Positions 8,001 through 14,826 of a DNA stretch of 19,218 nt are shown here, piece by piece. The stretch spans positions 1 through 19,218 of the forward strand of contig DLCS01000265.1 in the NCBI GenBank assembly GCA_002480735.1, written 5' to 3'. The translations under genes and the position numbers were made by a program. Source of the stretch: Bacillaceae bacterium UBA7792. Its GTDB lineage: Bacteria > Bacillota > Bacilli > Bacillales > Cytobacillaceae. A model generated the notes under the pieces. That model was not told the origin of the DNA. It searched no databases and worked only from the letters and a program-made list of their open reading frames with translations. How positions within the stretch are numbered: position 1 is the stretch's first letter; each line of letters starts with the position of its first letter.

Positions 8001-8542
8001 AGCTTGAAGATGAAGAGCAAGGGAAGCAAATTTTTATTGATTATGGTGTATTTGGTCAGGAAGAAAGAGGCAGTCTTAAAACGAAAAAGGATGCCGGCTA
8101 TTTTATCGTCACCTTCGATTATAATGGCATCAATTCTTCACTGATTCCGTATGTGTTCAAAATTGATGAAACGAACTTGAAGGACGAAGACCAAGGCTCT
8201 ACTGTGAAAAACAATGTTCCTTCAAAGCCCGTTATTCTGAAAAATGAGTGGAAAGCAAAAGGCTACTTAAATCTACTATCTGGTAAAGGTGACACAGACT
8301 ACTATAAAATCTACCTTTCCAAAGCAAAAACAGCAAAAGTAACATTAGAGGTTCCTTCTGATATCGATGGCAAGGTAACTATCTATTCCTCCAACGGAAC
8401 TCAAGTTGCTGTACTTGATTCCTACGGAAAGGGCGATCACGAAATTCGTGAAGTTAGTCTGAAGAAGGGTGTCTACTACTTTAAGGTAGAAGATGTCTAT
8501 GGAAATGCCAGCACAGATCCATATACGTTGAAAATTCAATAA
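5012..8542 (+). CDS. Large secreted S8 subtilisin-like serine protease with PPC-like domains
   Basis: This 1176-residue exported protease has all catalytic residues of family S8: Asp168 (VGVIDTG), His200 (DTHGTHVAG), the oxyanion Asn292 (AAAGNDG) and Ser358 (SGTSMASPVVAG). A signal peptide (about 1-30) and an I9-like propeptide (about 65-130) precede the catalytic domain (about 155-415). The long C-terminal part holds repeated segments of the bacterial pre-peptidase type, each with a (D)xDxY/F-Y/F core, near residues 453, 625, 815, 940 and 1085. A very acidic Glu-rich linker (about 578-622) sits between the first and second. There is no SLH domain or LPXTG sorting signal, so it is probably released or held non-covalently. 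The start is GTG 5012 with AGGAGGGG five bases before it; the overlapping ATG at 5010 meets a stop at once. The PrcB-like gene upstream may encode a partner. Confidence 0.9.
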   Translation: MKSIKRKGVTLGLAATLALSPFLSSASFAAEKGLSERTYPQLENLQLNQFKASELKKNGHKQFSNNQLIIKYRSPLSASEHKKAGGKLVKRISNLGYDVIEVQGKKTLNEVANNYAKLGNVTSISRSAYGQTLAADPKASTMYHLNTLNLAKAQTLAGKNKVKVGVIDTGLDANHPELKNRLVANVNVMDPLKKGSADTHGTHVAGIIAGEKNNGVGGYGIAPNADIVSIDVSNRSFFITDYIVAEGILEAINQKVKVINMSLGFYFPSPILKDAVKKAVDSGIIVVAAAGNDGASVLNYPASFEGVISVGATDEKNQLAFFSTFGPSVDVVAPGQDVYAPVFDVDKGSSFVKMSGTSMASPVVAGAAALLLSKYPNLTPYQVNYMMTETAKDMGDKGYDLKYGYGMIDPVKLLSFDPKKIPADPSVKEKDILSKAKALGSFESKAVAGKIQKLNQTDYYKLDVQKDEYVQISLAGLEKYDMKLELLFFEQGKKTKTVDINDVGAGSNEGTLFQAPADGTLVMAVKDSFGKYDKNGQYTYKLSLQKDLEFVDDENTMEQPVHVSSLPYQSENHYFKDELVPLEEENLEENESTDEATEKEEPVVEEKEQEGTKEESDKEEFKGVPGDSDFFRFKLPGNEQDGMQVVKINLSGVAGIDSTIVLHYVQRENGEEMSYEMERSSFGGYGKGEELIFNGVPGQEYIIEVTNKPYIDEYMLMFGEVNIDYERSYSSMEPYQLSIESKVLPNDEDGLPLGLFDRPEESLAEGNIEKYQADKKALQDVIFTDEFVTFNNDNEEIMDAAIAINENETKNGYIQSYGDEDWYAFTPSHSSTFEVKIDDSYPIGMSVLRYNKELKDFDYLYSNEQYSMDGFSAATSFILGLQEGETYYFRANDIMYRPGYEKYGFTIKTKVKGTADANESNDTYEKATKVTTLPVYGNFSGISDTDMYYFKPGKASVYSIKLTPGTLPNMYKNVPSILKSEIDPAIVLIEDTNGNGKLEDEEQGKQIFIDYGVFGQEERGSLKTKKDAGYFIVTFDYNGINSSLIPYVFKIDETNLKDEDQGSTVKNNVPSKPVILKNEWKAKGYLNLLSGKGDTDYYKIYLSKAKTAKVTLEVPSDIDGKVTIYSSNGTQVAVLDSYGKGDHEIREVSLKKGVYYFKVEDVYGNASTDPYTLKIQ

Positions 8543-8551
8543 TCCGAGAAC

Positions 8552-8582
8552 GCCTATCCTAGTATTTAGGGTAGGCTTTTTT
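8552..8582 (+). terminator. Intrinsic terminator of the S8 protease gene
   Basis: GCCTATCCTA (8552-8561) and TAGGGTAGGC (8567-8576) form a 10-bp stem (one G-U) with a 5-base loop and six T. Confidence 0.9.
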
Positions 8583-8659
8583 CTTGCTTGGAGCGAAGCT
8601 TCTTCACCCTTACGGCAGCTTTTTTTTTCGGCAACTATTCTAAAAGAATTTGCGTCCAA

Positions 8660-8665
8660 TATAAT
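8660..8665 (+). promoter_or_regulatory. -10 box of the deacetylase gene
   Basis: A perfect TATAAT lies 15 bases before the AAAGGGGGAG ribosome-binding site of the gene at 8697, after the terminator of the previous gene. No good -35 is seen at 16-18 bases, so the promoter may be weak or activator-dependent. Confidence 0.45.
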
Positions 8666-8696
8666 AGAGTAAGAGAGACAAAAGGGGGAGCATCAT

Positions 8697-9815
8697 ATGA
8701 GAAAAGTTAGGTGGATTTTGTTCTTCGTGGTTGGTTTGTTTTTTCTTGGGGAGAACCCAGCTCTTGCGGGAGAGATCAAGATTACCATTGGCGTGAATGA
8801 TAGTTTAATAGGTTTTAAAGAGCAAAACCCAGTTATTATCGATGGAAACGCCTATTCCCCAATGGAACCACTTCTTAATGGAATACAGGCGAAAACTACC
8901 TACGATCCTCAAAACAAGATTTACACAGCTACTATAAATGAAAAGCAGATTACTTTTTCAATGGTTGACAGAAGCATCTCAATGAATGAACTGGAGTATC
9001 TTGATTCACTGAAAGTGCTGAACGGGACTCCATACATACCAGTTCGTTTAGTTAGCGAGTATTTCGGGTTAAAAGTGAAATATTTAGGGAAGGATCAGGT
9101 TGTCAGAGTTACTAATGGGACTCAGAAATATACGGATGCTGATTTTATTAAAAAGCACCGAAAGGAATTGGACAAGTACTTTAACATTCGGCCGAAGAAT
9201 ATTGTGTATTTGACCTTTGATGACGGGCCGAATGCCTACACATCACAAATCCTTGATATTTTGAAAAAGAAGGATACCCACGCTACCTTTTTTATGATTG
9301 AGGGCAATATAAAGCACTATCCTGAGGTGGTTAAGAGGATGGTCAAGGAAGAGAACTATCCTGCTCTTCATAGCGTAACCCATGATAAAAATAAGATTTA
9401 TGCCAATCCGAAAAATGTCGCCTCAGAAATGGATAAGACGCGAAAAACACTACAAACGATTTCCGGATTTGACTCGCATCTTACGAGAGTACCTTACGGG
9501 AGTAAGCCCTATATGAAGCAGCCATACAGGGACGATATGGTGAAGAATAAGTTCAAAATGTGGGACTGGACGATTGATACAGAGGATTGGCGGTATGGAA
9601 AGACGCCGTGGAAGATTGTAGATAAGGTAAAAAGCGGAATGCAAGGGCTAAAGGGTAAGAACAAGCCTATCGTTATCCTGCTTCATGATTCAAAAGCGTC
9701 AGCTAGTGTTTTAGGAGAAATTATTGATTATGTCCGAAAGCAAGGATATGAACCAGTTAGCTATGATCCAGGAAAGCATGAGGTTGTTAATTTTTGGGGA
9801 GATACGAGGCTATAA
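8697..9815 (+). CDS. Secreted polysaccharide deacetylase (NodB fold) with copper-amine-oxidase-like N-domain
   Basis: The 372-residue product has a signal peptide (about 1-24, ending ALA), a copper-amine-oxidase N-terminal-like domain (about 27-141, with YIPVRLVSEYFG), and a carbohydrate esterase family 4 domain (about 168-360). The NodB motifs are complete: TFDDGP (Asp175 as likely base, Asp176 as metal ligand), HSVTH (metal ligands His225 and His229), RVPYG (Arg264), DWTIDTEDW, and LLHD (His330). It should therefore be an active, metal-dependent deacetylase acting on wall GlcNAc or MurNAc, or on another surface glycan. In many bacteria such enzymes make peptidoglycan more resistant to lysozyme. 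The first domain is also found in the M14 peptidase at 11264-13573 and probably mediates wall attachment (inference). ATG 8697 has a clear ribosome-binding site. The exact substrate cannot be told from sequence. Confidence 0.88.
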   Translation: MRKVRWILFFVVGLFFLGENPALAGEIKITIGVNDSLIGFKEQNPVIIDGNAYSPMEPLLNGIQAKTTYDPQNKIYTATINEKQITFSMVDRSISMNELEYLDSLKVLNGTPYIPVRLVSEYFGLKVKYLGKDQVVRVTNGTQKYTDADFIKKHRKELDKYFNIRPKNIVYLTFDDGPNAYTSQILDILKKKDTHATFFMIEGNIKHYPEVVKRMVKEENYPALHSVTHDKNKIYANPKNVASEMDKTRKTLQTISGFDSHLTRVPYGSKPYMKQPYRDDMVKNKFKMWDWTIDTEDWRYGKTPWKIVDKVKSGMQGLKGKNKPIVILLHDSKASASVLGEIIDYVRKQGYEPVSYDPGKHEVVNFWGDTRL

Positions 9816-9864
9816 GATGAAGGGACTAGCCTTGTAAAATAGTACTAAAGCTATCTATCAACAA

Positions 9865-9905
9865 TTACCATAGACGTGATATGGTAAATCATATATGATT
9901 TTTTT
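9865..9905 (+). terminator. AT-rich terminator between deacetylase and SLH gene
   Basis: TTACCATA (9865-9872) and TATGGTAA (9880-9887) form an 8-bp stem. Directly after it lies the 16-base palindrome AAATCATATATGATTT (9886-9901), leading into seven T (9899-9905). Either hairpin could end the deacetylase transcript; both are AT-rich, so termination may be partial and the next gene might be partly co-transcribed. Confidence 0.5.
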
Positions 9906-9941
9906 GTAATAATACTTTTATAAATTGAGAGGAGAACGAAC

Positions 9942-11003
9942 TTGAAAGCAATCAAACTTTTTCTAGTTTCATTATTTGCTTTAATTCCATTTCAATCTGC
10001 CTATGCGGCAGCACCAAAGACATATGATAACTATGTTCCTATGGATGAAGGAATTGAGGACCACTGGGCATATGAGGAAATGGATGACTTAATCAATGCG
10101 GATATTGTTGATGGATTCATGGATAAAGACAACGATATGTACGTAAAGCCTGAAAACAATATTACTAGAGCAGAATTTGTTAAGTTAATCGTAACAGCCC
10201 TGGATCTAAAGGAAAGCGGCAACAGCCAGACCTTTACCGATGTGAAAAAGGGAGACTGGTTTTACGGACCAGTTCAGATTGCAAGCAGCTTAGGCATCGT
10301 TAATGGAAAGTCTGCTACGAAGTTTGCACCAAATGATAAAATCAATCGCCAAGAAATGACAAAAATCATTGTTGAGGCATTCAAAAATACGATTGTATTT
10401 CCAGAGACAGGCTCAAAGACATTTGCAGATATAACGGATAATTGGGCTAAAGACTATATTAAAAAAGCTTCAGCTGCTGAGCTTGTAAATGGTACTGGTG
10501 GCAATAAATTTAGTCCAAAAGCGAATGCAACAAGAGCTCAAGCGATGGTAATCATTCATAGAGCTCTGCAAAAAGAGCAATCTAATGTTGCAGCAGATGA
10601 AGAGATTCTACCATTTTTAAAGAACCATATTTTAAAAGAAAATGAAATGTCTGAAGCGAACAATTCTGAAGGGTTAATAAAACTCTATGAGGAAAATGGT
10701 ACGGGTTACTATCGAGTACTTGGAACGGAAATTGGTGGGGTCGAGTTTCCTGTTGAAGAGGGAGAAGAATACACGATCACCATTGACGATGAAAAATTAG
10801 CACTAAAAGTACTAGAGAAGTCTAACCGCTTTGCTACTGTTGAGGTAACAGGTATGAAGGTTACTGTAAAATATACAAGCAAAGACATGAACATGGATTT
10901 CACAGAAGATATGGATGGTGCCTATCAACTTAAGAAAGATTCTGTGACAGGGGCTTGGAAAATCTACAACTACTACCCATATTTTAGTGAAGACGAGCTA
11001 TAA
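9942..11003 (+). CDS. Three-SLH surface protein with unassigned C-terminal domain
   Basis: The 353-residue product starts at TTG 9942, seven bases after GAGAGGAG, and has a signal peptide of about 23 residues (ending AYAA). Three SLH domains occupy about 38-90, 95-145 and 155-203 (cores TRAE, NRQE, TRAQ). The remaining 145 residues form an acidic, beta-rich region with VEFPVEEGEEYTITIDDEKL, ATVEVTGMKVTVKYTSKDMN and a final GAWKIYNYYPYF. This could be a small alpha/beta sheet domain (an NTF2-like fold is one guess), but I do not recognise the family and see no catalytic motif. It has N-terminal SLH domains like the gene at 241-1329, whereas the enzymes of the locus carry theirs at the C-terminus. 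It may be a non-enzymatic wall protein. A strong terminator follows. Confidence 0.8.
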   Translation: MKAIKLFLVSLFALIPFQSAYAAAPKTYDNYVPMDEGIEDHWAYEEMDDLINADIVDGFMDKDNDMYVKPENNITRAEFVKLIVTALDLKESGNSQTFTDVKKGDWFYGPVQIASSLGIVNGKSATKFAPNDKINRQEMTKIIVEAFKNTIVFPETGSKTFADITDNWAKDYIKKASAAELVNGTGGNKFSPKANATRAQAMVIIHRALQKEQSNVAADEEILPFLKNHILKENEMSEANNSEGLIKLYEENGTGYYRVLGTEIGGVEFPVEEGEEYTITIDDEKLALKVLEKSNRFATVEVTGMKVTVKYTSKDMNMDFTEDMDGAYQLKKDSVTGAWKIYNYYPYFSEDEL

Positions 11004-11012
11004 TACTAGAAT

Positions 11013-11046
11013 GAGAGAGCGATCTGGATGGATTGCTCTCTTTTTT
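11013..11046 (+). terminator. Intrinsic terminator after the SLH gene at 9942
   Basis: GAGAGAGCGATC (11013-11024) pairs with GATTGCTCTCTT (11031-11042), with G-U pairs, around a 6-base loop; a run of six T ends it. Confidence 0.9.
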
Positions 11047-11074
11047 CATTTGTAATATTGGGTCGCGCTCGGAG

Positions 11075-11154
11075 ATATTTGCGTTAATTCTGATATATTT
11101 GCGGAAATGTAAATATATTTGCGAAAAATCATTTTTATTTGCGAAACGCCACTC
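11075..11154. repeat. Four-unit 20-bp tandem repeat with ATTTGCG core
   Basis: ATTTGCG occurs at 11077, 11097, 11117 and 11137, exactly 20 bases apart. The first three units begin ATATTTGCG and the fourth TTATTTGCG; the other 11 bases are AT-rich and vary. The array lies after one terminator and before the promoter of the next gene, so it is probably not in a main transcript. A 15-bp stretch of the last unit (11135-11149) recurs at 3160-3174, also just after a terminator. Function unknown. Confidence 0.75.
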
Positions 11155-11204
11155 TCCCCCATAATTTACCTACTATTTCACAAGTATCTCAACTATTACA
11201 AGTA

Positions 11205-11233
11205 TTACATTTCACTATATTAATAGGTATAAT
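11205..11233 (+). promoter_or_regulatory. Candidate promoter of the M14 peptidase gene
   Basis: A perfect TATAAT at 11228-11233 lies 17 bases after TTACAT (11205-11210), a weak -35 match. The leader would be about 25 bases and contains the GGGGGAGA ribosome-binding site. Confidence 0.5.
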
Positions 11234-11263
11234 AATATATATTTTCAAAAAAGGGGGAGACAG

Positions 11264-13573
11264 GTGAAGCAGCACAAGCTATTAGTATCTTTTGCTATTA
11301 TTATCTTGTTCTTTATGTGGAAACCAGCTTTGAGTCATGCAGCAGATATTGTCAATCCAAATAAGACGTACACGTATGACCAGATGGTACAAGATATTAA
11401 GGCACTAGGTCAGAAGTATCCAGATCAAATTCATTACAAAATCATCGGCAGCAGCGAATATCACCGGCCTATATACGCTGTATCTCTAGGAACAGGAAAT
11501 GCCAAGGTTCTCGTTAATGGCTCACATCATGCAAGGGAATGGATTTCCACTACCCTAAATATGTACATGCTTGAGCAGTATGCCAAAATGTATGAGAATA
11601 ATCAAACATTTGGTGGCTTTAATGTCAGAAACGTTCTTGATGATACAACCATGTGGTTTGTTCCAATGGTTAATCCGGACGGGGTCACCCTCCAGCAATT
11701 TGGGCTTAGTAAATTTCCAATTACCGACCATAGCTCATTATTAAAAATGAACGAATACAGTCACGATTTTAAAAAGTGGAAAGCCAATGCCAAAGGAGTC
11801 GATCTGAATCGACAATATAATGCTGGTTGGGCGACTATCAAGAGTAACCGGCCTATGCCAAGCTGGAGTCACCACAAAGGCTTCTATCCAGAACAGGCAG
11901 CTGAAACGAAAACGATGGTTAAGTTCACAAAGGAAGTCGACCCAGAAATGGCACTGTCCTACCATGCTAGCGGCGAAATTCTTTATTGGAAATTTAACCA
12001 AACAGGGCAGCTCTACAATCGTGATCTTGCCTATGCCAAAAGAATTGGCCAATACACAGGCTATAGCCTTGTCTATCCTGGGACAAATCCATCAGGCGGG
12101 GGCTATAATGACTGGTTCACGTCAACATACAAACGTCCGGGCTTTACCCCTGAACTAGGTCGGTATGCCGGTAACACCCATGTTCCTCTTTCAGAATTCA
12201 GTCGAATCTGGAGTCAAAATAGATTCGTAGGATTATATGTTGCTAGTGAAGGCCATAAGCTGTACCTAGCAAGAGGCGGAAAACCGAAGTATCAGGAAGT
12301 GAACGTAAAGATTGATGGTGAACTTGTTAATTTTGAACAATCTGCATTGCTAATTGACGGAAAAACCGTTGTTCCATTGCGTGGCGTCTTCGAGTATTTC
12401 GGCGCTGTGGTTGAGTGGGAGCAATCGACAAAGACCATCACTGCAAGAAAAGGTACTACGATTATTGAGCTAGTGATTGGCTCCAAAACAATGAAGGTTA
12501 ACGGAACTTCTACTAATCTTGAGGTTGCACCTCAGATGGTGAATAACCACACAATGATTCCGTTGCGCGCAGTTTCGGAAGCCTTTGGGGCGGAGGTTGG
12601 CTGGGATGCAGAAACGACCACAGCACTGATTACTTCGCCAGCTCAAGAGGTGGATGAAATGGCACCAGCTCAGCCAGTAATCGATCCAGTATCTGACATA
12701 TCATTAACCGTTACTGGAAGTAGTGAAGTCAATGCATTAATTGAAGTGAAAAAGGATGGCCAGCTACTCGGACAGGGTAGGACAGCAGCAAATGGAAGGT
12801 TTGAAATAAAAATCCCTGCCCAACAGGCTGCTACCCTTTTATCCATTACAGCTACCGACTTAGCGGGGAATATGAGCGAGGCTGCAACGGCAACGGTCGC
12901 TTATACGAGTAGCTTTACGGATACCATTAACCATTGGGCTAAGGAGGACATCGGATACTTAAAGGATCGAAAGGTAACAAATGGATTACCGGACGGTAGC
13001 TTTGGTGTCGAAAAGAATATTTCTCGAGCTGAAGCTGTGGCTTTGCTAGTTCGTGCCTTGAAAATCGACCTTGATTATAATCTGAATTCTAACTTCCCGG
13101 ATGTTGGAGAGAATCATGATTTCTTTAGCTATATTGCTACCATTTCAGCTAATGGTATTATGACAGGGGATGAAAAAGGATTTTTCAATCCAAATCAAAC
13201 ACTAACACGTGCCGAAATGGCGAAAATCTTGGTTACTGCTTATAAACTTACAAGCCAGGGAGAAACGACTTATCCAGATGTCACTCGTAGTCATTGGGCT
13301 TATGATGTTATCGGAATTCTAGGCTCTTACAAGCTAACAACTGGTTATCCAGACGGGACATTTAGAGCGGATGCTCCAATCAAACGCTCTGAATTTGCAG
13401 CTCTTCTTGCGAGGGTCATGATTCTTCAGGAAAAAGGTCTACTTGCAGCAGATGAGATAGTGGAAGACGAAACCACAGCCCCACTACCAGAGGAGCCGGT
13501 GCTGGATTCAGCAGGAACCGGAGAAGATACGGAAAGTGACGAACTAGTTTCTACTACTGAAACAAACGAGTAG
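11264..13573 (+). CDS. SLH-anchored M14 zinc peptidase with copper-amine-oxidase-like and Ig-like domains
   Basis: The 769-residue product starts at GTG 11264 behind a GGGGGAGA site and has a signal peptide (about 1-27). The M14 domain (about 30-330) has the zinc ligands His89 and Glu92 (SHHAREW) and His234 (SYHASGE), the Asn182-Arg183 pair (LNRQYN) that binds the substrate carboxylate, and the catalytic Glu297 (FTPELG). The GGGYNDWF segment and overall pattern resemble bacterial gamma-D-glutamyl-diamino acid endopeptidases (ENP1/YqgT type), so a peptidoglycan stem peptide is the likely substrate (inference). Next come a copper-amine-oxidase N-like domain (about 347-460, with VVPLRGVFEYFGA and MIPLRAVSEAFGA), an Ig-like domain (about 461-545), three SLH domains (about 549-600, 610-660, 669-718) and an acidic Thr/Glu-rich tail. 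It is flanked by terminators and so is probably its own transcription unit. Confidence 0.88.
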   Translation: MKQHKLLVSFAIIILFFMWKPALSHAADIVNPNKTYTYDQMVQDIKALGQKYPDQIHYKIIGSSEYHRPIYAVSLGTGNAKVLVNGSHHAREWISTTLNMYMLEQYAKMYENNQTFGGFNVRNVLDDTTMWFVPMVNPDGVTLQQFGLSKFPITDHSSLLKMNEYSHDFKKWKANAKGVDLNRQYNAGWATIKSNRPMPSWSHHKGFYPEQAAETKTMVKFTKEVDPEMALSYHASGEILYWKFNQTGQLYNRDLAYAKRIGQYTGYSLVYPGTNPSGGGYNDWFTSTYKRPGFTPELGRYAGNTHVPLSEFSRIWSQNRFVGLYVASEGHKLYLARGGKPKYQEVNVKIDGELVNFEQSALLIDGKTVVPLRGVFEYFGAVVEWEQSTKTITARKGTTIIELVIGSKTMKVNGTSTNLEVAPQMVNNHTMIPLRAVSEAFGAEVGWDAETTTALITSPAQEVDEMAPAQPVIDPVSDISLTVTGSSEVNALIEVKKDGQLLGQGRTAANGRFEIKIPAQQAATLLSITATDLAGNMSEAATATVAYTSSFTDTINHWAKEDIGYLKDRKVTNGLPDGSFGVEKNISRAEAVALLVRALKIDLDYNLNSNFPDVGENHDFFSYIATISANGIMTGDEKGFFNPNQTLTRAEMAKILVTAYKLTSQGETTYPDVTRSHWAYDVIGILGSYKLTTGYPDGTFRADAPIKRSEFAALLARVMILQEKGLLAADEIVEDETTAPLPEEPVLDSAGTGEDTESDELVSTTETNE

Positions 13574-13585
13574 AATATGATTCTT

Positions 13586-13621
13586 AAAAGCTAGCTGAAG
13601 TTTTCTTTGGCTAGCTTTTTT
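13586..13621 (+). terminator. Intrinsic terminator of the M14 peptidase gene
   Basis: AAAAGCTAGC (13586-13595) and GCTAGCTTTT (13610-13619) form a perfect 10-bp stem with a 14-base loop and a T-run. Confidence 0.85.
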
Positions 13622-13653
13622 GTATGACGTTATGGGGAAAAGGGGGATTGATC

Positions 13654-13678
13654 AAAAAAGTGCCTCCAAAAGAAGCAC
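13654..13678 (-). terminator. Intrinsic terminator of the minus-strand deacetylase gene
   Basis: On the minus strand GTGCTTC and GAGGCAC (one G-U) enclose TTTTG and are followed by six T. With the terminator at 13586-13621 it insulates two convergent genes. Confidence 0.8.
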
Positions 13679-13708
13679 CCTCTCAATCAATCGTTTGATT
13701 CACGTAAT

Positions 13709-14614
13709 CTACTCATATTTTTCAATTTTCTTAAGCAATTCCTGCCCGGTGAGATTCCCGTTTGCCGTAATGCGGTTGAGCGTGAATAAATTGTCACCCT
13801 TTCCGACCACTCCTGGTTTAACGGTGAGCCCAAGCTTATATCCTGCTTTCTTCGCCAATCGGATTGTATCCTCTGAGTATTCGCCGAAAGGATATGCCAG
13901 GGTAATGACTTCAGTTCCGAGTTTATCCTCGATGATTTTTTTGGACATAGACAAATCACGTAATACTCTCGTTTGGTATTGAATTTGAGATTCTAGTCGA
14001 CCGTTCGGAAGCATCATCCTCCCTGTTATCATACCCTTCAGCTGCTTCCGACTATTTTTTCCCTTATAGTGAAAATCGTAGGTGTGCCCCTGAAAGGAAA
14101 AAACATCAAGGGATTTCTTCGCCTCATCCCATGAAAACTTCGGGATTTCATTAGGATATTTATTCTTACCTTCAACAACTCTGCTCGTAATTAAATAGAC
14201 CGTCGCCTTCATTCCGAGCTCCTTTAGCACAGGGTAAGCATGGAGATAGTTACTTCTATATCCATCATCTAATGTAATCAAAATAGGCTTATTCGGGAGT
14301 TTCCCTTTTCCTTCAAGGAAATCTAATAGCTCTTTGTCCGTAATTGTTGTATACCCCTTTTTCTTAATCGCCATCATATGCTCACGAAAACGTTCTGGAG
14401 AAATTTCAGCTGCTGAGGCTCCCTTCGGCAGGAGATGATGGTACATCAGAATAGGTATTCTTACATTATTGCCGGCAAATTTGGATGCGGCCGCTATATT
14501 AACCATATTATTCTCTTGGCCCCTTTCTATCTCTGCTGCTTTCCCATGAGCATTGATTGTAAAAATAGCTACCAAGAATACAACAAAACCTAGTAGAAAA
14601 TACTTTAACTTCAT
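13709..14614 (-). CDS. Exported polysaccharide deacetylase, IcaB/PgaB-like
   Basis: I place the start at 14614 (301 residues): GAGAGGA lies nine bases upstream on the minus strand, and the product then begins MKLKYFLLGFVVFLVAIFTI, a signal peptide or membrane anchor. The frame extends nine codons further to an ATG at 14641, but that has no ribosome-binding site. The catalytic domain carries PILMYHHLLP, TLDDGY (Asp116 and Asp117) and the metal-binding HTYDFH (His177 and His182), then AYPFGEYS. This pattern is that of carbohydrate esterase family 4 enzymes close to IcaB and PgaB, which remove acetyl groups from poly-N-acetylglucosamine. No ica/pga synthase is in the window, so the substrate may be another surface or wall glycan. 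No SLH domain is present. It is divergent from the gene at 14827 and shares its control region. Confidence 0.83.
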   Translation of the reverse strand: MKLKYFLLGFVVFLVAIFTINAHGKAAEIERGQENNMVNIAAASKFAGNNVRIPILMYHHLLPKGASAAEISPERFREHMMAIKKKGYTTITDKELLDFLEGKGKLPNKPILITLDDGYRSNYLHAYPVLKELGMKATVYLITSRVVEGKNKYPNEIPKFSWDEAKKSLDVFSFQGHTYDFHYKGKNSRKQLKGMITGRMMLPNGRLESQIQYQTRVLRDLSMSKKIIEDKLGTEVITLAYPFGEYSEDTIRLAKKAGYKLGLTVKPGVVGKGDNLFTLNRITANGNLTGQELLKKIEKYE

Positions 14615-14826
14615 AGGTTCATATCCTCTCAAAATAGTCATCTAGTAGGGGTTCGTCAACCTACTAGTATAAGTCAATACAAATGAACTAATTCTTATCT
14701 ACCAATAGAATACTGTCATTTTTTGTAGGAAATCAATACTATCTTTCTGGGAATTGCACTTTAATAGATAAATATATGGTATATTTTCTAGTAGACACCA
14801 TATTTTGCTAACAGGAGTGAGGAGAA
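14615..14826. promoter_or_regulatory. Divergent control region with three CTAGTAG motifs
   Basis: TCTAGTAG occurs at 14641-14648 and 14787-14794, and inverted as CTACTAG at 14661-14667; the first and third form a dyad (14642-14667) close to the minus-strand start. For the plus-strand gene, TGGTATATT (14777-14785) fits an extended -10 box, and the motif at 14787 would overlap its start site. ATATGGT (14774-14780) and ACCATAT (14797-14803) form a second dyad around it. A TATACT (minus strand, 14664-14669) could be the -10 for the deacetylase. A shared regulator is inference. Confidence 0.4.

Noticed and set aside
8596..8629. Second terminator after the protease gene, ending in a nine-T run.
   Set aside because: Only a 5-bp AAGCT/AGCTT stem with a large loop is possible; the terminator at 8552-8582 already suffices.
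11075..11154. CRISPR array.
   Set aside because: The 20-bp period leaves no room for repeat plus spacer, the conserved core is only 7-9 bases, and no cas gene is present.
13620..13982. Plus-strand frame of 120 codons beginning in the terminator of the M14 gene.
   Set aside because: It is antisense to the deacetylase gene, has no ribosome-binding site and starts in the terminator's T-rich end.
14615..14641. ATG 14641 as start of the minus-strand deacetylase.
   Set aside because: No Shine-Dalgarno precedes it, whereas GAGAGGA is correctly placed for the start at 14614, which opens on the signal peptide.
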